Both the position numbers and the translations under genes were made by a program. This document shows, one piece after another, positions 49,567-58,353 of a DNA stretch of 64,000 bases (the first letter of the stretch is position 1; the number at the start of each line of letters is the position of its first letter). Location: contig WLWX01000001.1 of assembly GCA_012103375.1 (NCBI GenBank), positions 3,886,492-3,950,491 on the forward strand. The letters run 5' to 3'. The notes beneath the pieces are model-generated. The model did not search any database. It was not told where the DNA came from and saw nothing but the letters and a program-made list of their open reading frames with translations. This DNA is from Paracoccaceae bacterium. Lineage in GTDB: Bacteria > Pseudomonadota > Alphaproteobacteria > Rhodobacterales > Rhodobacteraceae.

Positions 49567-51009
49567 TCAGCGTGGCCAACCTTCGCCGCGCTGGAAATGG
49601 AGACCCCGGTCCGCTCGCCAGGAATAGGTCTTGTCCGGCAGACCCACGAATGTATCGCCATCCAGCCAATTCAGATCGGCTCCGTACAACTCGCGTCTCA
49701 GAGCTTCTTGCATCCGCGTCAGAACATCCGCATGGGCGGTATCGGCTGACAGGTTTGTCATCTCTCGCGGATCGTCGTTGAGGTCGAAGAGTTGGAAGAG
49801 ATTGCCGACCGGATAATAGATCAGCTTATAGCGTTGGTCGCGGATCATGCGGCAGGCGCTGTCGTCTTCGCCCCATTCGCCGTATATGTATTCCCGCTGT
49901 TGGGAGTCCGCCATCGACATGCCGTCGATGCTGCCCGGCGCGTCGATGCCACACATATCCAGAAGCGTCGGCATGACGTCCCGAAGACCCATCAGTCGGT
50001 CGTCGGTGTCGCGGTTCTGAAGGCGCGGATTGTCCTTCGTACCCATGACGATCATCGGCACATTGGCCGAGCATTCATAGAACAGTCGTTTCGCGACCGT
50101 GCCATGATTGCCCAGCATGTCGCCGTGATCTGACATGAACACCACAATCGTGTTGTCGAGGATCTTTTCCTGCCGAAGCGTTCCGATCAGCCAGCGGATC
50201 TGGTGGTCGATATGGGTGCAGAGCGCATAGAAGGCGCGGCGTGCCTCAAGAATCGCACTGTCTGAATGCAGCCGGGCCCTGCCCTGCATTGCGGCAATCG
50301 GGTAAGGCAAGTTGCCGCCTTGCGCCCAATCGGCCACGTATGGCGCGTCCATCTCGATATCGCGGTAAAGGTCGACATAGGTTTGCAGCGGTACCAGCGG
50401 CGGATGCGGGTGCCGGTAGCCGAGGTACCAGAATGCCGGCCTCGTCGGGTCGCGCCGCTTGATTGTGCGCGCCATGGCCCGGGTCGCCCAGTTGGTCACA
50501 TGCAGGTCATCATCCAGATGCCATGGCCGCCAATCGTATTGGTTGGTCGACATGCCGTGGTCGTATTGGCGCCCGGCGAAACCGCGATCACCAAGATAGG
50601 TGTCGTAGTCATCGACCATGCCGAATTGCGTGCGGCCTTCCTCGTCCAGCAGCACGCTGTCGAACCCGATCCGATCGCGCTGCGGATGGACATGCAGCTT
50701 GCCCACGGCGTCAGCCTGGTAACCGGCGTCGCGGAAGGCCTGAGGAAGGGTTGTGGCGTCCGGCATCGCCAGGTTCTCGGTAAAGCTGCGGTCGCCGTGG
50801 CTGCGCGGGCTTAGCCCGGTCATCAGGCTGCGCCGGGCCGGGATGCAGACGGGGCATTCGGAATAGCAGTTCGTGAAGCGCGTGCCCGCCAGGGCAATCT
50901 GATCCAGCCCCGGCGTCCTGATCACCGGATGACCAGCCACCCCCAACAGTTCCGCCGGCCAATGGTCGGTGCAGACCAGCAGAACGTTCGGACGGTCCGT
51001 CGCCGTCAT
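49567..51009 (-). CDS. Sulfatase (alkaline-phosphatase superfamily, Cys-type)
   Basis: 480 aa. It begins MTATDRPNVLLVCTDHWPAE with the metal-binding Asp region. The formylglycine signature CIPARRSLMTG (C-x-P-x-R) is intact, so it would be matured by formylglycine-generating enzyme. Further metal and active-site blocks are VGKLHVHPQRD, YRHPHPPL and FMSDHGDMLGNHG. It resembles choline-sulfatase/arylsulfatase-type enzymes of marine bacteria. No signal peptide, so probably cytoplasmic and acting on an imported sulfate ester. Its ATG overlaps the dctM stop (ATGA), coupling it to a TRAP importer. Confidence 0.92.
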   Translation of the reverse strand: MTATDRPNVLLVCTDHWPAELLGVAGHPVIRTPGLDQIALAGTRFTNCYSECPVCIPARRSLMTGLSPRSHGDRSFTENLAMPDATTLPQAFRDAGYQADAVGKLHVHPQRDRIGFDSVLLDEEGRTQFGMVDDYDTYLGDRGFAGRQYDHGMSTNQYDWRPWHLDDDLHVTNWATRAMARTIKRRDPTRPAFWYLGYRHPHPPLVPLQTYVDLYRDIEMDAPYVADWAQGGNLPYPIAAMQGRARLHSDSAILEARRAFYALCTHIDHQIRWLIGTLRQEKILDNTIVVFMSDHGDMLGNHGTVAKRLFYECSANVPMIVMGTKDNPRLQNRDTDDRLMGLRDVMPTLLDMCGIDAPGSIDGMSMADSQQREYIYGEWGEDDSACRMIRDQRYKLIYYPVGNLFQLFDLNDDPREMTNLSADTAHADVLTRMQEALRRELYGADLNWLDGDTFVGLPDKTYSWRADRGLHFQRGEGWPR

Positions 51010-51867
51010 CCTGTATAGCCGAGCATTCGAGGCACGAAGAGCACGAAATCCTCCCAGATCGTGATCACCAACAGTGCACAGATAAGGATGAAGGGGAAGG
51101 GCCAGACATCCCTGATGATGTCCTGTGTCTTGGCTTTGGTTATATTGGCCACGATGAACAGCAGCATGCCGACCGGGGGCGTGACCAGCCCGATCATCGC
51201 GTTGACAACGACGATGACGCCGAAATGCACCAGGTCGATACCAAGGCCGATGACGGTCGGAATGAAGATCGGCACGATGATCAGCAGGATCGGTCCGGGT
51301 TCCAGCACGCAGCCCAGCAACAGGAACAGGATGTTGATCGCAATAAGGAATTCCAGCGGGGACAGATCGAATTGCGCCATGAACATTGCAAGGCTGTCGG
51401 GTATGTTTTCGCGGGTGATGACATAGTTGAAAGCGATGGCGCCCATGATCAGCACACCCACAGCCGCCGAAGAAATCCGCAAAGCTGACCGAGCGATAGA
51501 ATAGCACCGAGATCAGCAAGGCATAAAACGCGGCGACGGCGGCGGCCTCAGTCGGGGTCATCACGCCGCCATAGATGCCGCCCAGCAGGATCACCGGCAG
51601 CATAAGCGCCGGGAAGGCCTGCCACGTCAGGCGCGGCAGTTCCCGCAAGGGCGTCGGGTCTTCCACCGGAAAGTTACGTTTTCGCGCGATATAGGCGTTG
51701 GTGCCTGCCATGCTAAGCCCCATCAGCAACCCCGGCAGGATACCCGCAGCGAAGAGGTACCCGACAGAGGCGTCCGAGACGATGGCGTACATCACCATCG
51801 GCAGCGACGGCGGGATGATAGGACCGACCGTGGCGGTCGCGGCGGTGATGGCTGCGGCATATGATTG
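51006..51867 (-). pseudogene. TRAP transporter large permease (DctM), truncated and frameshifted
   Basis: The remaining C-terminal ~two thirds read AAAITAATATVGPIIPPSLP, then MTPTEAAAVAAFYALL in one frame and RISSAAVGVLIMGAIAFNYV to MLGYTG in another; the slip is near 51470-51490. The N-terminal third is missing because the IS3 copy begins at 51868. TRAP systems import organic acids, sugars and taurine-like compounds using an ion gradient; the DctP and DctQ partners are not in the window. The gene is dead in two independent ways. Confidence 0.9.
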
Positions 51868-51870
51868 TGT

Positions 51871-52716
51871 CTAGCCCCCAAGTTCTGGGCCATTTCTGAT
51901 TAGAGTTTCTGGCATTGGTGGTCGCATGTTCAGAGCCTGGTGCGGACGTGTGTGGTTGTACTGCTTAAGCCAATGATTGATGACGATCTGTGCCTGTTTC
52001 GTTGTTGTGAACCATTCAGCGTTGAGGATCTCGTGCCGGAGAGTGCCGTTGAACCTCTCGTTGTATCCGTTTTCCCAAGGGGACCCCGGATAGATTCTAA
52101 TTGGTCGAACACCAACGCGAACCAACCACTCCTGCATCGCCTTGGCTACGAACTCTGGGCCGTTGTCGGAGCGGATATACTCCGGCGTGCCATGGCAGAG
52201 GAGCAGCGGATATAGCGCCTCCAGAACATCTTCGGCGCCCATCCTGCTGCGAACTTCCACGGCCAGGGCCTGCCGGGTGTACTCATCCAGAACGGTCAGC
52301 ATCTTGTAGCTCCGGCCATTGCTGAGCTTGTCGTGAACGAAGTCGATGCTCCAGATGTGGTTCGGATGCGTCGGCCTGAGGCGAATGATCGAGCTGTCCT
52401 TGTGATAAAGCCGTCTGCGCTTCCTGTGCCGCTGCGGGAGTTGCAGTCCTTCTTCCTGCCAGAGACGCTCAACCTTCTTATGATTGACCCGCCAGCCCTC
52501 GATGCGCAGGAGTTCCGAAACTTTACGATAGCCGTAGCGCCCATATTGCTTGGCCAGGCGGATCAAAGCGAGCCGTAGAGCATCATCGTCTTTTGGCGCG
52601 GGTCGATATTGCAGAGAGCTTCGCGCCATACCGACGACCCGGCAGGTCCTCCGCTCCGAGGTCGCGAGCTTTTGGCGCGTATGAATAACGGCCTGACGGA
52701 GCTCCCCAGTCGTCAG
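51871..52716 (-). CDS. IS3-family transposase OrfB, copy 2
   Basis: Integrase core with WSIDFVHD, RSDNGPEFV and NGYNERFNG, same length as in copy 1. The base change at 52629 creates an in-frame ATG (MARSSLQYRPAP) absent from copy 1. Normally expressed as an OrfAB frameshift product. Confidence 0.92.
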   Translation of the reverse strand: MTTGELRQAVIHTRQKLATSERRTCRVVGMARSSLQYRPAPKDDDALRLALIRLAKQYGRYGYRKVSELLRIEGWRVNHKKVERLWQEEGLQLPQRHRKRRRLYHKDSSIIRLRPTHPNHIWSIDFVHDKLSNGRSYKMLTVLDEYTRQALAVEVRSRMGAEDVLEALYPLLLCHGTPEYIRSDNGPEFVAKAMQEWLVRVGVRPIRIYPGSPWENGYNERFNGTLRHEILNAEWFTTTKQAQIVINHWLKQYNHTRPHQALNMRPPMPETLIRNGPELGG

Positions 52717-53000
52717 GCCCTGGGCTTTAAGTAGTTCAGGCTTTCTTTGAGGATCAGCTTGTCCAATTCAAGCTCAGCGACGATCTTCTTGAGACGCCCA
52801 TTCTCCTTTTCCAGGCTGCGCATCTCCGACAACTGCGACCGTCCCATACCACCAAACCGTTTCCGCCAGTTGTAATATGTCGCATCGCTGATGCCGACGC
52901 TACGACACGCCGATGCAACGTCACTTCCTCCCGTCAGCTTCAGCTCAATCTCACGCAGCAGCTTCAATACATCTTCGTCCGAATGCCGTTTCCGTGCCAT
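52713..53000 (-). CDS. IS3-family transposase OrfA, copy 2
   Basis: 95 aa, same translation as OrfA of copy 1, with HTH (SVGISDATYYNWRKRFGG) and a zipper segment. Intact. Confidence 0.93.
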   Translation of the reverse strand: MARKRHSDEDVLKLLREIELKLTGGSDVASACRSVGISDATYYNWRKRFGGMGRSQLSEMRSLEKENGRLKKIVAELELDKLILKESLNYLKPRA

Positions 53001-53055
53001 TACATATTCCCCTCTCAAGACCAATGTAGTGGCCCAGTTTTAGGGGGGAAGGACA

Positions 53056-53089
53056 CCAAGGCCCTCGGCATGGGTGCGCATGGCCTTGG
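53056..53089. other. Inverted repeat abutting the IS end, downstream of the ABC ATPase gene
   Basis: CCAAGGCC (53056-53063) and GGCCTTGG (53082-53089) form an 8-bp stem with an 18-nt loop. The IS ends exactly at its first base. It may be a terminator of the minus-strand ATPase gene (stop at 53120) or simply an insertion hot spot. Confidence 0.4.
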
Positions 53090-53119
53090 GTCATAGGGCC
53101 GAGCTGACTTCGCCCCAAA

Positions 53120-54181
53120 TTACCGCAAACGTGCTTCTGTTTCGGCATCAAAGAACATGACGCGTGCCGGATCAAATGCCACCCGCACCGCGGTTCTCGA
53201 AGCCACGGCGTCTTCGCCCTTGCTTTCAACCACCAAAGCCTCTCCGGTTGGCGTCTTGAGGTACTCGTAAGCGACGCCGCCGAGTTGTTCGGTAATATCC
53301 ACGGTGACTGACGAAGGTTCCGGGATCAGCGATGCTTCTTGCGGGCGAATTCCAACGATTACGCCGCTGCCATCCGCGGGCAATGCCACAGTGGCCGGAA
53401 TAATCTCACCCCCAAGCGCCGCAACTTTCACGCCGCCGTCGCTTACCTCGCCTTTCAGGAAATTCATCGAAGGAGAGCCGATGAAACCGGCAACGAAGCG
53501 GTTGTCGGGATCACGATACAGATCCATTGGCGCGCCGACCTGTTCGATCCGACCATCACGCAGAACAACGATCTTGTCGGCAAGCGTCATCGCCTCGACC
53601 TGATCGTGGGTGACATAGATCATCGTCGTGCCCAATTCCTTGTGCAGGCGCGCAATCTCTACGCGCATGTCCACGCGCAATTCCGCGTCAAGGTTCGACA
53701 ACGGCTCGTCGAAAAGAAACACCTCGGGTCCGCGAACAATCGCGCGACCGATGGCCACCCGCTGACGCTGCCCACCTGAAAGTGCAGCGGGCTTGCGGGA
53801 CAGATATTCGTCGAGCTTAAGCACCTTGGATGCGGCGCTGACTTTACGGTCGATTTCTTCTTTCGCATGGCCTGTCATCTTCAGACCGAAGCTCATGTTT
53901 TCCTGAACCGTCATATGCGGGTAAAGTGCATAGGTCTGAAACACCATCGCCACGCCACGCTCGGCAGGGTCAATGTGGGTCACTTCGCGCTGGCCAATGT
54001 TAATCTGCCCGTCCGAGGTTTCCTCCAGCCCCGCAATCATCCTGAGAAGTGTCGACTTCCCGCAGCCGGATGGACCGACAAAGACACAGAACTCTCCATC
54101 CTCGATTTCAAGATCGACCCCGTGGATGACCTGGACTGGCCCATACCGTTTGACGGTTTTGTTTAGCGTAACACCCGACAT
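53120..54181 (-). CDS. ABC transporter ATPase of the sugar (UgpC/MsmK/MalK) type
   Basis: 353 aa. Walker A GPSGCGKST, signature LSGGQRQRVAIGRA, Walker B VFLFDEPLSNLDA and H-loop YVTHDQVEA are complete. The C-terminal ~110 residues form the OB/TOBE regulatory domain of MalK-like ATPases. It energises the binding-protein transporter at 55.1-58.4 kb, although it is on the other strand with the regulator gene between. The stop is followed by 64 bp and then IS copy 2. Confidence 0.95.
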   Translation of the reverse strand: MSGVTLNKTVKRYGPVQVIHGVDLEIEDGEFCVFVGPSGCGKSTLLRMIAGLEETSDGQINIGQREVTHIDPAERGVAMVFQTYALYPHMTVQENMSFGLKMTGHAKEEIDRKVSAASKVLKLDEYLSRKPAALSGGQRQRVAIGRAIVRGPEVFLFDEPLSNLDAELRVDMRVEIARLHKELGTTMIYVTHDQVEAMTLADKIVVLRDGRIEQVGAPMDLYRDPDNRFVAGFIGSPSMNFLKGEVSDGGVKVAALGGEIIPATVALPADGSGVIVGIRPQEASLIPEPSSVTVDITEQLGGVAYEYLKTPTGEALVVESKGEDAVASRTAVRVAFDPARVMFFDAETEARLR

Positions 54182-54196
54182 CTATCTCTCCCTCAA

Positions 54197-54988
54197 TTAT
54201 CCCGGAAAATGCCAGGACGTGGCATGATCACCGATCTCGCCAGCCATGGACACCAAGTCATCACGAAACGTCTTAAGCGTTTCAAGATCGTATCGCGCCG
54301 TCGACGTTGCCACCGAAAGCGCCCCGATTACCCGCCCGTTCGCCAGAAAAATCGGCGCCGCGATCGAGATAATTCCATCTTCGTGCTCTTCGCGGTCAAA
54401 TGCGATTCCGTCGTTCCGGATATGTGGCAACTCAGCCAATAGGCTGTCTGCGGAAACATGGGTCCGCGACGTATATTGAAAGAATGACTGCTGTCGAACC
54501 ACGATATCAAGTCGCTTCGGTGCGATAAACGCCAGCATCGCCTTGCCTACGCCCGTGCAATACGCCGGGGCCACTTTGCCAACCTGGGCCAAAGTTTCGA
54601 AACGATCCGAGGCTTTCAGCTTGTCGACAAAAACAACTTGACCGTTGTCCAATTGAGCAAGATGCACACTTTCCCCGGCCGTTGCCGCCAACCGTTCGAT
54701 GAAAGGGCGGGCGATTGGAGCAAGTGAGGCATGCTCCCAGGCGTTATGCGCCAATCGGATGAGCCTGAGTCCAAGCGAATAGGTGCCAGTGTCGGTGTCG
54801 TGCACAAGCACAGATTGGTTCACCAGTGTCTGAAGAAGCCGGTACAGCGTGGCCTTGGGATAGACCGAGTTCTCAAGGAGCTCGGTAAACTTCACGGGGC
54901 GCTCAAAAGCAGCGACCGAATCAAGTACTTCCAGCGCCTTTCCGACTGTCCCGTCAGCCTTCTCAATCGGCATGCCTGATGCGTTCAC
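54197..54988 (-). CDS. IclR-family transcriptional regulator
   Basis: 263 aa. The N-terminal winged helix (VGKALEVLDSVAAFERPVKF, then PKATLYRLLQTLVNQSVL) is followed by the ligand-binding IclR domain (LAHNAWEHASLAPIARPFIE, YCTGVGKAMLAF). A GTG at 54988, with GGGAGG ten bases upstream, is the likeliest start; an ATG follows five codons later. It is divergent from the transporter and hydrolase genes and probably represses them until the galactoside (or a derivative) binds. Candidate operator: 55084-55098. Confidence 0.92.
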   Translation of the reverse strand: MNASGMPIEKADGTVGKALEVLDSVAAFERPVKFTELLENSVYPKATLYRLLQTLVNQSVLVHDTDTGTYSLGLRLIRLAHNAWEHASLAPIARPFIERLAATAGESVHLAQLDNGQVVFVDKLKASDRFETLAQVGKVAPAYCTGVGKAMLAFIAPKRLDIVVRQQSFFQYTSRTHVSADSLLAELPHIRNDGIAFDREEHEDGIISIAAPIFLANGRVIGALSVATSTARYDLETLKTFRDDLVSMAGEIGDHATSWHFPG

Positions 54989-55083
54989 GCGCAGATTACC
55001 TCCCTTTTCTCGCCGCCTTTGGCACACGAGAGTCTTGACTTTCTTAGCGGATGGCGTCACCAATTTCAATATATGGTATTTAG

Positions 55084-55098
55084 TTCCAAATAATGGAA
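55084..55098. promoter_or_regulatory. Candidate IclR operator
   Basis: Perfect palindrome TTCCA-N5-TGGAA (spacer aataa) 32 bp before the ATG of the substrate-binding-protein gene and 96 bp before the iclR start, in the divergent intergenic region. IclR-type boxes are often TTCCA/TGGAA-like palindromes. A TTGACT at 55034-55039 could be a -35 hexamer for the plus-strand operon. Prediction only. Confidence 0.45.
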
Positions 55099-55129
55099 AT
55101 CGCCATAAGTGAACCTAGGGAGGACACAC

Positions 55130-56365
55130 ATGTTTCGTACACTCAACTTGACAGTTGTCGCAGCCGCGGCGACCGCTCTGATGGCATCCACGGCACTTGC
55201 CCGCGATTTGGTCATCAACTTTGACGACCTGAACCCAGGCCCGAAAGCAGCCTTCGAAAATGCAATCGAGCTGTTCAAGACAGAAAATCCTGACATCAAC
55301 GTCATTGCCAACAACAATGACCGTGAAGCGCACAAGACCGCGATCCGGAACTTCCTGACGGCTGACGCGCCCGACGTGACATCGTGGTATCCGGGCAACC
55401 GCATGGCCCCCTTTGTGGACGCTGGCCTGTTTCAGCCGGTTGACGACGTCTGGGCTGACAACGGATTCAACGAAGACCTGGCTGCCATCAAGGCAACCAT
55501 GTCGCGTGACGGCAAAATCTGGGGCGTGCCTTACACCTACTACCAGTGGGGCATTTACTATCGCAAAGACGTCTTTGACCTGTTGGAGCTGGAAGAATTC
55601 GCAACCTGGGACGACATGCTGGCTGGCTGTGCGAAGATGAAGGAAAACGGCGTCACCCCGTTCACCATTGGAACCAAGTTCCTGTGGACCGCCGCCGGTG
55701 TTTTCGACTACTTGAACCTGCGTACCAACGGCTATGATGTGCACAACGCGCTGACCGCCGGCGAGATCAAGTACACTGACCCGCGCATCGTTGCGACGAT
55801 GGACAACTGGGAAACGCTGATCAGCGAATGCGGCTTTGTCGACAACCACGCCTCGATGAGCTGGCAGGACGCAATCGCACCCTTCGCCAATGGCGATGCG
55901 GCTATGTACGTGATGGGCAACTTTTCGGTCGATGGCTACAAGAACGCTGGCCTGACCGAAGACCAGATTGACTTCATGCCCTTCCCGACAATCGACGCAA
56001 GCATTCCACTGGCCGAGGAAGCACCGGCAGATGCCTTCTTCATTCCGACCAACGCCAAGAACGTCGAAGACGCCAAGAAGTGGCTTGCCTTCGTTGCGCG
56101 CGCGGATGTGCAGTCCGAATGGAACAAGACCATCGGACAACTTCCGATCAACGCCAAGGCCGAGATCGCGGATGACAAGTTCATTCAGGAAGGCTTTGAC
56201 CTGTTGAACGCAGCCACCGGCATTGCCCAGTTCTACGACCGTGACGCTCCGGCAGAAATGGCCAAGGCTGGTATGGAAGGCTTCCAGAAGTTCATGCTGG
56301 ATCCATCGACCAAGATGGAAGTCCTTGAGCGCCTGGATGAAGTCGCCGCCGAGGTTTACAAGTAA
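55130..56365 (+). CDS. ABC transporter sugar-binding protein
   Basis: 411 aa extracellular solute-binding protein (family 1). Signal peptide MFRTLNLTVVAAAATALMAS ends at ALA. The mature part has typical lobes and WGVPYTYYQWGIYYRKDVF, MYVMGNFSVDGYK and FFIPTNAKN. The ATG at 55130 follows AGGGAGG at a suitable distance, which decides against the upstream GTG. First gene of the plus-strand operon; its product is needed in excess over the permeases, fitting the hairpin at 56379-56405. Substrate inferred as a galactoside from the downstream hydrolases. Confidence 0.94.
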   Translation: MFRTLNLTVVAAAATALMASTALARDLVINFDDLNPGPKAAFENAIELFKTENPDINVIANNNDREAHKTAIRNFLTADAPDVTSWYPGNRMAPFVDAGLFQPVDDVWADNGFNEDLAAIKATMSRDGKIWGVPYTYYQWGIYYRKDVFDLLELEEFATWDDMLAGCAKMKENGVTPFTIGTKFLWTAAGVFDYLNLRTNGYDVHNALTAGEIKYTDPRIVATMDNWETLISECGFVDNHASMSWQDAIAPFANGDAAMYVMGNFSVDGYKNAGLTEDQIDFMPFPTIDASIPLAEEAPADAFFIPTNAKNVEDAKKWLAFVARADVQSEWNKTIGQLPINAKAEIADDKFIQEGFDLLNAATGIAQFYDRDAPAEMAKAGMEGFQKFMLDPSTKMEVLERLDEVAAEVYK

Positions 56366-56378
56366 GTCGAGACCCAAG

Positions 56379-56405
56379 CGGGGCCCGCCAAAACGGTGGG
56401 CCCCG
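56379..56405 (+). terminator. Intra-operon hairpin after the binding-protein gene
   Basis: 11-bp stem cggggcccgcc/ggtgggccccg (one G-T) with loop aaaac, 14 bp past the stop and followed by ttcatt. The position suggests partial termination or mRNA stabilisation that keeps the binding protein more abundant than the permeases. Confidence 0.8.
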
Positions 56406-56525
56406 TTCATTATCCGGCCAGATCCTCAGTGACCGCAAGAATTCCCGACTGGTCGGAGAGGCAGCGCCCCCAGGATCGCGACGCCAAAGGCGGCGCAAAA
56501 CCTTAAGCAACAGGGTGAAAGCGTC

Positions 56526-57503
56526 ATGAGCGACACAACTGGACAACAAAACAGCTGGCTCTCTCGTCATAAGCTTTCCGTTGCGCCTTGGTTCTTTCTG
56601 GCACCTGCACTGTTCTTTTTCGCGATCTATGTCGTGATCCCGATATTCGAAAGCCTCGCCCTCAGCTTCTATGAATGGAATGGGCTGTACACCGCAGACG
56701 GCGAATCCACTGCTGTTTGGGTTGGTTTTGGCAATTATATCAAACTATGGGACGATCCGAATTTCTGGATGTCGCTTAAGAACAACATCGCATGGCTGAT
56801 ACTTTACATGCTTGCGGTGCCTGTCGGTTTGTTCATTGCTTTGTTCCTCAATCAGACCGTGCCCGGCATGCGGTTCTACAAGTCGATGTTCTTCTTCCCT
56901 TTTGTCATTAGCCAGGTCGTTGTCGGCCTGATCTTCGGCTGGTTCTACAATCCCGATTTCGGCGTTGTCGGATCGATCTGGAAGGCCATTTATTGCGAAG
57001 AAACCACCAACATTCTTGGCAATGTGACTTTCAACTGCACGCGCCCAGCGCCCGATATCCTGTCCAGCCCGGAATGGGCAACATACGGGATCATCTTTGC
57101 AGGGCTTTGGCCGCAGGTCGCCTATTGCATGATCCTATATCTAACGGGCCTCAACAATGTCGCGGCTGATCAGATCGAAGCGGCACGTCTGGACGGCGCC
57201 AAGGGCTGGAAGATGCTTTGGTACGTCGTACTGCCGCAGCTTCGTCCGGCCACCTTCATCGCTGTGGTTGTAACGGTTATCGGTGCCCTTCGAAGTTTTG
57301 ATATGATCGCCATCATGACCCAGGGTGGGCCCTTCGGGTCGACCAACGTGCTGGCACACTACATGTACGAAGTCGCAATCTCTGAATATGGCGAACGCTA
57401 TGGCTATGGTTCCGCGGTGGCGACCGTTCTGTTCATGATCATGCTGATCTACATCAGTTACTTCTTGTGGCGGATGTATCAGGACGAGAAAGGGACCCGA
57501 TAA
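56526..57503 (+). CDS. ABC sugar permease (MalF/UgpA type)
   Basis: 325 aa, six membrane helices. The start WLSRHKLSVAPWFFLAPALF and the cytoplasmic EAA loop IEAARLDGAKGWKMLWYVVL (ATPase contact) mark a binding-protein-dependent permease. A periplasmic insert around NPDFGVVGSIWKAIYCEET is somewhat long. The next permease starts 1 bp after its stop. Confidence 0.94.
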   Translation: MSDTTGQQNSWLSRHKLSVAPWFFLAPALFFFAIYVVIPIFESLALSFYEWNGLYTADGESTAVWVGFGNYIKLWDDPNFWMSLKNNIAWLILYMLAVPVGLFIALFLNQTVPGMRFYKSMFFFPFVISQVVVGLIFGWFYNPDFGVVGSIWKAIYCEETTNILGNVTFNCTRPAPDILSSPEWATYGIIFAGLWPQVAYCMILYLTGLNNVAADQIEAARLDGAKGWKMLWYVVLPQLRPATFIAVVVTVIGALRSFDMIAIMTQGGPFGSTNVLAHYMYEVAISEYGERYGYGSAVATVLFMIMLIYISYFLWRMYQDEKGTR

Positions 57504-57504
57504 G

Positions 57505-58353
57505 ATGTTTCCACGCCCAATTGAAAAATCCGGCCCGGTCACCCGCACAACTTACCAGGCCTTCCTGCCGGTGGCACTTTTCATCTGGCTGTTGCCGCTT
57601 CTGGCCATCTTCGTCACGTCGATCCGGGGGGCGGCTGACATCAATTCGGGCAATATCTTTGGCTGGCCAAGCGAGTTTGCCCTGATCGATAACTATACCG
57701 CCGTCTTCACCCAATCAGCAGCGGCGCAGTACATGCTGAATTCGGTTCTGATCACGGTGCCGTCGGTGATCATCTCGGTCGCTCTGGCCTGTCTTGCGGG
57801 CTATGCGCTGGCGATCTATCGGTTCCGGGTTGCCGTACCGCTGTTCTTTCTGTTCGTCGCAGGCAATTTCATCCCGTTTCAGATCCTGATGGTGCCTGTC
57901 CGGGACATGAGCGTTCAGACCGGCCTCTATGACACGATCGCTGGGCAGTTCCTGTTCCACGCCGCTTTCCAGACCGGGTTTTGCACGCTGTTCATGCGAA
58001 ATTTCATCAAGGCTCTGCCCTTCGATTTGATTGAAAGCGCGCGGATCGAAGGTGTCGCGGAATGGCGTATCTTTTGGTTCGTCGTCCTGCCGCTGGTGCG
58101 TCCGGCCATTGCGGCCCTGGCGGTTCTGATCTTCACTTTTGTCTGGAATGACTTCTTCTGGGCCAACGTGCTGACACAAGGCGAAAGCGCCAAACCGATT
58201 ACGGCGGGCGTCCGCTCGCTCAACGGCCAGTTCGTGAACAACTGGCATCTCGTCTCGGCGGCATCGCTGATGGCGGCGCTTCCTCCGGTTGCGATGTTCT
58301 TCCTGATGCAAAAGCACTTTATCGCAGGACTAACGCTAGGTGCCGTGAAATGA
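57505..58353 (+). CDS. ABC sugar permease (MalG/UgpE type)
   Basis: 282 aa, six helices. The EAA loop is IESARIEGVAEWRIFWFVVL. Intact. The last codons overlap the start of the alpha-galactosidase gene (ATGA at 58350), so synthesis of importer and hydrolase is coupled. Confidence 0.94.
   Translation: MFPRPIEKSGPVTRTTYQAFLPVALFIWLLPLLAIFVTSIRGAADINSGNIFGWPSEFALIDNYTAVFTQSAAAQYMLNSVLITVPSVIISVALACLAGYALAIYRFRVAVPLFFLFVAGNFIPFQILMVPVRDMSVQTGLYDTIAGQFLFHAAFQTGFCTLFMRNFIKALPFDLIESARIEGVAEWRIFWFVVLPLVRPAIAALAVLIFTFVWNDFFWANVLTQGESAKPITAGVRSLNGQFVNNWHLVSAASLMAALPPVAMFFLMQKHFIAGLTLGAVK

Larger units (their letters stand above)
51868..53055 (-). mobile_element. IS3-family (IS407-like) insertion sequence, copy 2
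   Basis: 1188 bp, inverted relative to copy 1 and with the same ends. The flanks attg and ccaa do not match, so there is no target duplication. It lies precisely between a truncated dctM and the ABC-transporter genes, as a recombination or deletion junction would. It differs from copy 1 in at least two bases (52619 and 52629). Confidence 0.93.

Noticed and set aside
43127-49600. A classical integrated island with an integrase and att repeats at tRNA-Ser
   Set aside because: No tyrosine integrase follows the tRNA and no copy of the tRNA 3' end was found in the window; only the hot-spot interpretation is kept.
49567-51798. A 743-aa TRAP-sulfatase fusion protein
   Set aside because: The junction segment is out-of-frame translation of dctM; the sulfatase has its own ATG overlapping the true dctM stop.
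55115-56410. A 431-aa frame antisense to the binding-protein gene
   Set aside because: Shadow frame with biased composition; the plus-strand gene has signal peptide and SD.
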